A stretch of DNA of 64,000 nucleotides from JAGQUL01 sp038212015. GTDB lineage: Bacteria > Actinomycetota > Thermoleophilia > Gaiellales > SKUG01. This document shows positions 60,713 through 64,000 of the stretch, in pieces. The position numbers and the translations under genes are program-made. Below the pieces are notes generated by a model. The model was not told where the DNA came from. It searched no databases and saw only the letters and a program-made list of their open reading frames with translations. How positions within the stretch are numbered: position 1 is the first letter of the stretch; each line of letters starts with the position of its first letter. Where the stretch lies: the NCBI GenBank assembly GCA_038212015.1, contig JBBQUY010000007.1, positions 3,240 to 67,239 of the forward strand, given 5' to 3'.

Positions 60713-63022
60713 TCAGGCACCGGCCGTCTCGCGAACCCCGGGCTCGAGCGCGCGCTCGATCACCTCGTGGAGCAGCAGCGACGGCTGGAACGACATCACG
60801 TCGCGCACGTCCTGCGGAACGTCCTCCAGATCCGCTCGGTTGCGTTCGGGCAGCACCACCTCGGTGAGTCCCGCTGCATGCGCGGCGAGCACCTTCTGCT
60901 TCACGCCGCCGATCGGCAGCACCTTGCCCTGCAGCGTCAGCTCGCCCGTCATGCCGAGCGTGTGACGCACGGGGCGGCCGGTCAGCAGCGAGACGAGCGC
61001 CGTCGCCATCGTGATGCCTGCACTCGGTCCGTCCTTGGGGATCGCGCCGGCCGGCACGTGCACGTGGAACGTGCGTCCGTCGAACGCGTCCTGGTCGATG
61101 CCGAAGCGATCGGCGTTGGCGCGCACGTGGCTCAGCGCGATGCGTGCGCTCTCGCGCATGACGTCGCCGAGCTGGCCGGTGAGCACGAGCTCGCCGCCGC
61201 CCGGTCCCGAGGACGGCATCGAGGTGGCTTCGACGAAGAGCACGTCGCCACCGGTGCCGGTGACGGCCAGGCCGGTCGCAACGCCGGGGACGGCGGTACG
61301 CTCGGCGCTCTCGTGCCAGACCTTGCGCTTGCCGAGTGCGGATCGGGCGGCATCCGGGTCGACCGTGATCGGCGTCTCGGCCTCCCCGCTCACGACCCGT
61401 GTTGCAGTCTTGCGAGCCACGGTGGCAAGTGCTCGGTCAAGCTGGCGGACGCCGCCTTCGCGCGTGTACTCGGCCACGATCGTGCGCACGGCCTCGTCGG
61501 CGAGCGTCACCTCGTCGTCGTGCAGGCCGGCGCGAGAGCGCTGGCGCGGCCACAGGTGGCGCGAGCCGATCGCGACCTTCTCGTCGGTCGTATACCCGTC
61601 GAAGGGAATGACCTCCATCCGATCGAGCAGTGGACCGGGGATCTGTTCGGCGACGTTCGCGGTGGCGATGAAGAACACACCCGACAGGTCGAGGTCGACG
61701 TCGAGGTAGTGGTCGCGGAACGTGTGGTTCTGCGCGGGGTCGAGCACTTCGAGCAGCGCGCTGGAGGGGTCGCCGCGCCAGTCGGCGCCGACCTTGTCGA
61801 CCTCGTCGAGCAGGATCACCGGGTTCATCGTGCCGGCATCGCGCAGCGCTCGGACGAGGCGACCCGGGAGCGCGCCGACGTACGTGCGTCGATGGCCGCG
61901 GATCTCCGCCTCGTCGCGCATGCCGCCGAGTGACATGCGCACGAACTTTCGGCCAAGCGCGTTCGCGATCGATTCGCCGATCGATGTCTTGCCGGTGCCG
62001 GGCGGCCCCACGAGCGTGAGAATCGCGCCCGATCGCGGGTCGGCTTCGATCTCGCGCTCGATACGCAGCTTGCGCACCGACAGGTGTTCGATGATGCGGT
62101 CCTTCACGTCCTCCAGACCCGCGTGCTCGTCGTCGAGCACCTCGCGCGCGCGACTGACGTCGAGCTCGTCGACGGTGCGCTCGTCCCACGGCACGTCGAG
62201 CAGCCAGTCCAGGTACGTGCGGACCATCTGTACTTCCATTCCGCCGTCGCCCATGCGCTCGAGTCGACCGAGCTCGCGCTCGAACTGCTCGCGCACGGAG
62301 TCGGGCATGCCCGACTCCTCGAGCCGGGTGCGGTACTCCTCGGAAACGGAGGCCTCGTCGTCACCGAGCTCCTTGCGGATCGATTCCATCTGCTTGCGCA
62401 GGAAGTAGTCGCGCTGCTGCTTCTGGGTCTCGTCCTGGATGTCGTCTCGGATGCGGCGGCGCACCTGCAGTTCGGCGAGGACCTCGCGCTGGAGTTCGAT
62501 GGCGAGCGCCAGGCGCGCTTCGACGTCGAGGGTCTCGAGGATCTGGACCTTCTGATCGTGGCGCAGGTCGGGCGAGTAGCCGGCGGTGTCGGCCAGCGTG
62601 CCGGCGTCGGTGATCGCGCGGACAAATTGGCTCACGCGTGCGTCGATGCCGCGGATCTCGATGATCTCCTCGACGATCGCTCGGTACTCGCGCTCTGCCT
62701 CGGCCGTGCGCGCTCGTGGGGGACGCTCGTCGGGGTGCGGCTGGACGGGCACGTACAGCCGGCCGTCGGCGCCGGTCTTCGCGACGCCGGGGACGCCGCG
62801 ATCGCCGCCGGTGATGACGGCGGCTCGGCCGCCGCGCGGGAGCCGGCCGATCTCGGTGACGTCGGCGATCACGCCGACGTTCGCGTAGACGCCGTCCTCG
62901 TCGCGGGGCACGAGCAGCACCCGGTCGCCGACCTCCACGTCGACGTCGATGGGAAGTGAAATGGTCATGTCCGGGAAGACGACGGTGTCGTCGACCGGGA
63001 CGAGCAGCAGTTCGTGAGCCAT
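60713..63022 (-). CDS. lon: ATP-dependent Lon protease
   Basis: Cytosolic AAA+ protease for damaged and regulatory proteins; 769 residues. An N-terminal LAN domain (about 1-200) and coiled-coil middle precede the AAA+ module: Walker A GPPGTGKTS (339-347), Walker B ILLDEVDK, and arginine-finger and sensor elements such as GPLLDRMEVIPF. The proteolytic domain has Ser667 (KDGPSAG) and Lys710 (GGVKQK), 43 residues apart as in E. coli Lon. ATG 63022 is chosen over 63103 because it starts the family's LLLVPVDDTVVFP strand. A palindrome resembling CIRCE lies 19 nt upstream. Confidence 0.98.
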   Translation of the reverse strand: MAHELLLVPVDDTVVFPDMTISLPIDVDVEVGDRVLLVPRDEDGVYANVGVIADVTEIGRLPRGGRAAVITGGDRGVPGVAKTGADGRLYVPVQPHPDERPPRARTAEAEREYRAIVEEIIEIRGIDARVSQFVRAITDAGTLADTAGYSPDLRHDQKVQILETLDVEARLALAIELQREVLAELQVRRRIRDDIQDETQKQQRDYFLRKQMESIRKELGDDEASVSEEYRTRLEESGMPDSVREQFERELGRLERMGDGGMEVQMVRTYLDWLLDVPWDERTVDELDVSRAREVLDDEHAGLEDVKDRIIEHLSVRKLRIEREIEADPRSGAILTLVGPPGTGKTSIGESIANALGRKFVRMSLGGMRDEAEIRGHRRTYVGALPGRLVRALRDAGTMNPVILLDEVDKVGADWRGDPSSALLEVLDPAQNHTFRDHYLDVDLDLSGVFFIATANVAEQIPGPLLDRMEVIPFDGYTTDEKVAIGSRHLWPRQRSRAGLHDDEVTLADEAVRTIVAEYTREGGVRQLDRALATVARKTATRVVSGEAETPITVDPDAARSALGKRKVWHESAERTAVPGVATGLAVTGTGGDVLFVEATSMPSSGPGGGELVLTGQLGDVMRESARIALSHVRANADRFGIDQDAFDGRTFHVHVPAGAIPKDGPSAGITMATALVSLLTGRPVRHTLGMTGELTLQGKVLPIGGVKQKVLAAHAAGLTEVVLPERNRADLEDVPQDVRDVMSFQPSLLLHEVIERALEPGVRETAGA

Positions 63023-63040
63023 GGATCCGTCCAATCCGGT

Positions 63041-63066
63041 TTGGCACTCTCGTTGGCGAGTGCCAG
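63041..63066. promoter_or_regulatory. CIRCE-like inverted repeat upstream of lon (HrcA-type operator candidate)
   Basis: Arms TGGCACTC and GAGTGCCA, with an 8-nt spacer (63050-63057). CIRCE elements are usually TTAGCACTC-N9-GAGTGCTAA; here the arm cores GCACTC/GAGTGC match, but the spacer is one base shorter and the outer pairs differ. It sits directly upstream of the lon start, where it could block transcription. I did not find an hrcA gene in the window. Confidence 0.6.
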
Positions 63067-63193
63067 CTTCCGGTACCGTACGCCGGTTTCCTTGCGCGCG
63101 CAACTAGATGGCCTCGATAACGCGAAAGCAACGCCACCATCAGGATTCCCGCCCGGCGATCCGTCACGCGCCAACGTGCGGGGTTGCGCAATG

Positions 63194-63211
63194 GTTTAGG
63201 CGCGGCTAAAC
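63194..63211. promoter_or_regulatory. Candidate DtxR-family operator upstream of the regulator gene
   Basis: GTTTAG-GCGCGG-CTAAAC, 6-bp perfect arms. The core TTAGGC...GCTAA resembles DtxR/IdeR boxes (TTAGGN6CCTAA-like). It ends 7 nt before the ATG at 63219, so binding would block this gene: probable autoregulation. Confidence 0.6.
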
Positions 63212-63218
63212 TCAAGTT

Positions 63219-63923
63219 ATGGGTTCACAACTCTCAGCCTTGCGGAGCGTCGTAACGCCTCGTTCCGTCGCCGTCGAGGACTACGTCAAGTGCATCTGGA
63301 CGCTTGAGGAAATGGGCGAGGAGCCCTCGGGCACGGCGATCGCGGCGAAGCTCGAGGTCTCCCCGGCGTCGGTCACCGGCATGGGTCGCAAGCTCGTGCA
63401 GCTCGGGCTCGTCGAGCAGGAGCCGTATCGGCCGTGGCGCCTGACTGCGAGCGGTCGACTGCTCGCGCTCGAGATCGTCCGCCACCACCGCCTGCTCGAG
63501 TTGTTTCTCGTGCGCTCGCTCGGCATGGGCTGGGATCGCATCCACGCCGAGGCTGAAGTGCTCGAACACCACATCAGCGAGGAGCTCGAGGAGCTCATCG
63601 CGGCGGCGCTCGGCAATCCGCAGTTCGACCCGCACGGACATCCGATTCCGCAGCCCGACGGCACGATGCCGGAGCGCACCGGGATCATCCCGCTCGTCGC
63701 GATCGAAGCGGGCTCGGGAGGCGTGATCTCGCAGGTGCGCGACGAGACCCCCGAGGTGCTGCGATTCCTCGCCGAACGCGGGATGCTCGTGGGCGCGACG
63801 ATCACCATTCGCGAGCAGTCGCCCCTCGCGGGAACCGTGACCATCTTCGTCGCCGACGGCGACCTGGAAACGACCATCGGCCGCGACCTCGCGGCCCACA
63901 TCGACGTGGAGGTCGACGCATGA
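63219..63923 (+). CDS. DtxR-family metalloregulator, MntR-like metal ligands
   Basis: 234 residues. Winged HTH (about 16-80: VAVEDYVKCIWTLEE, VSPASVTGMGRKLVQLG), dimerisation/metal domain (about 81-155) and a C-terminal FeoA/SH3-like domain (about 155-232). In the helix equivalent to DtxR's Cys102 the sequence is HAEAEVLEHHIS, with Glu113 in place of Cys and Glu116-His117 next. MntR uses Glu there, so a manganese response is inferred rather than iron. The gene's own promoter carries a candidate operator. The next gene's ATG overlaps its stop. Confidence 0.9.
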   Translation: MGSQLSALRSVVTPRSVAVEDYVKCIWTLEEMGEEPSGTAIAAKLEVSPASVTGMGRKLVQLGLVEQEPYRPWRLTASGRLLALEIVRHHRLLELFLVRSLGMGWDRIHAEAEVLEHHISEELEELIAAALGNPQFDPHGHPIPQPDGTMPERTGIIPLVAIEAGSGGVISQVRDETPEVLRFLAERGMLVGATITIREQSPLAGTVTIFVADGDLETTIGRDLAAHIDVEVDA

Positions 63924-64000
63924 ACCGAATGCAGCACATGATTCGGGGCACCGCAGTGCTCGTGGCGGCAGCGCTCGTTGCCGGATGCGGACCCACCGAT
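63920..64000 (+). CDS. Lipoprotein, N-terminal fragment; possible metal-transport binding protein
   Basis: Twenty-seven codons before the window ends. The start ATG overlaps the regulator stop as ATGA and has GGAGGT nine nt upstream. The translation shows a lipoprotein signal: MNRMQHMIRGTAVLVAAAL, then VAGCGPTD, where the Cys will be lipidated. Together with the upstream DtxR-family gene this suggests the substrate-binding lipoprotein of a Mn/Zn/Fe ABC importer; the assignment rests on position only. Confidence 0.6.
   Translation, partial: MNRMQHMIRGTAVLVAAALVAGCGPTD

Noticed and set aside
63041..63066. Palindrome upstream of lon considered a HspR HAIR element
   Set aside because: HAIR has CTTGAGT-N7-ACTCAAG arms; the arms here are TGGCACTC/GAGTGCCA, closer to CIRCE.

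Overview
The window is high-GC, gene-dense bacterial DNA. Codon use, GTG/TTG starts, frequent ATGA/GTGA overlaps, trypsin-like secreted proteases, LPxTG-like anchoring and DUF3105 lipoproteins all suggest an actinobacterium. The mixture (giant Ig-like secreted proteins, S1 proteases with fibronectin-like tails, DUF990-type ABC exporters) would fit a Thermoleophilia/Solirubrobacterales-like organism. That placement is inference from gene content only. I found 52 coding regions covering nearly all of the window. No gap exceeds about 200 bases. I saw no rRNA, tRNA, CRISPR array, insertion sequence or prophage module.

Region by region. 1-1.2 kb: divergent NarL-type response regulator (cut by the window edge) and its likely histidine kinase. 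1.2-5.8 kb: SGNH hydrolase, secreted S1 protease, YciI-like protein with an unknown partner, AEC permease. 5.9-9.2 kb: an unusual alpha/beta-hydrolase fused to an ABC ATPase, followed by its ABC-2 permease. 9.2-12.5 kb: glutamine amidotransferase, leaderless NlpC/P60 peptidase, HNH nuclease, small membrane protein behind palindromic sites, LPLTG surface protein. 12.5-16.9 kb: a six-gene minus-strand unit (ABC ATPase, three ABC-2 permeases, cyclic-nucleotide-binding protein, MmcQ/YjbR protein), nearly all with overlapping starts and stops. 17-18.1 kb: leaderless HExxH protease and a 55-bp tandem repeat. 18.1-28.8 kb: LysE exporter, FAD oxidoreductase, secreted propeller/Ig-like protein, greA, second S1 protease, gluQ, EamA transporter and divergent Lrp regulator. 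28.9-33.8 kb: cysteine dioxygenase, M3 peptidase, csaA, isocitrate dehydrogenase.

33.9-38.0 kb: a Pro-rich membrane-anchored protein followed by two translationally coupled histidine kinases with no response regulator nearby. 38.1-42.0 kb: minus-strand cluster of an ATP-grasp protein, an HExxH protein, an Rrf2 regulator and a membrane-anchored protein that looks like a degenerate amidase. 42.1-54.1 kb: one 3,989-residue secreted protein of Ycf48/BNR-like repeats and Ig-like modules. 54.2-57.6 kb: GMC oxidoreductase with a ferredoxin-like Cys cluster, glutathionyl-hydroquinone-reductase-like protein, DUF3105 lipoprotein. 57.6-63.0 kb: RND efflux permease and Lon protease behind a CIRCE-like palindrome. 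63.2-64 kb: MntR-like DtxR regulator with a candidate own operator, coupled to a lipoprotein cut by the window end.

The parts best worth attention are the ATP-grasp/HExxH cluster, the hydrolase-ABC fusion transporter, the three-permease exporter linked to a cyclic-nucleotide sensor, and the giant repeat protein.
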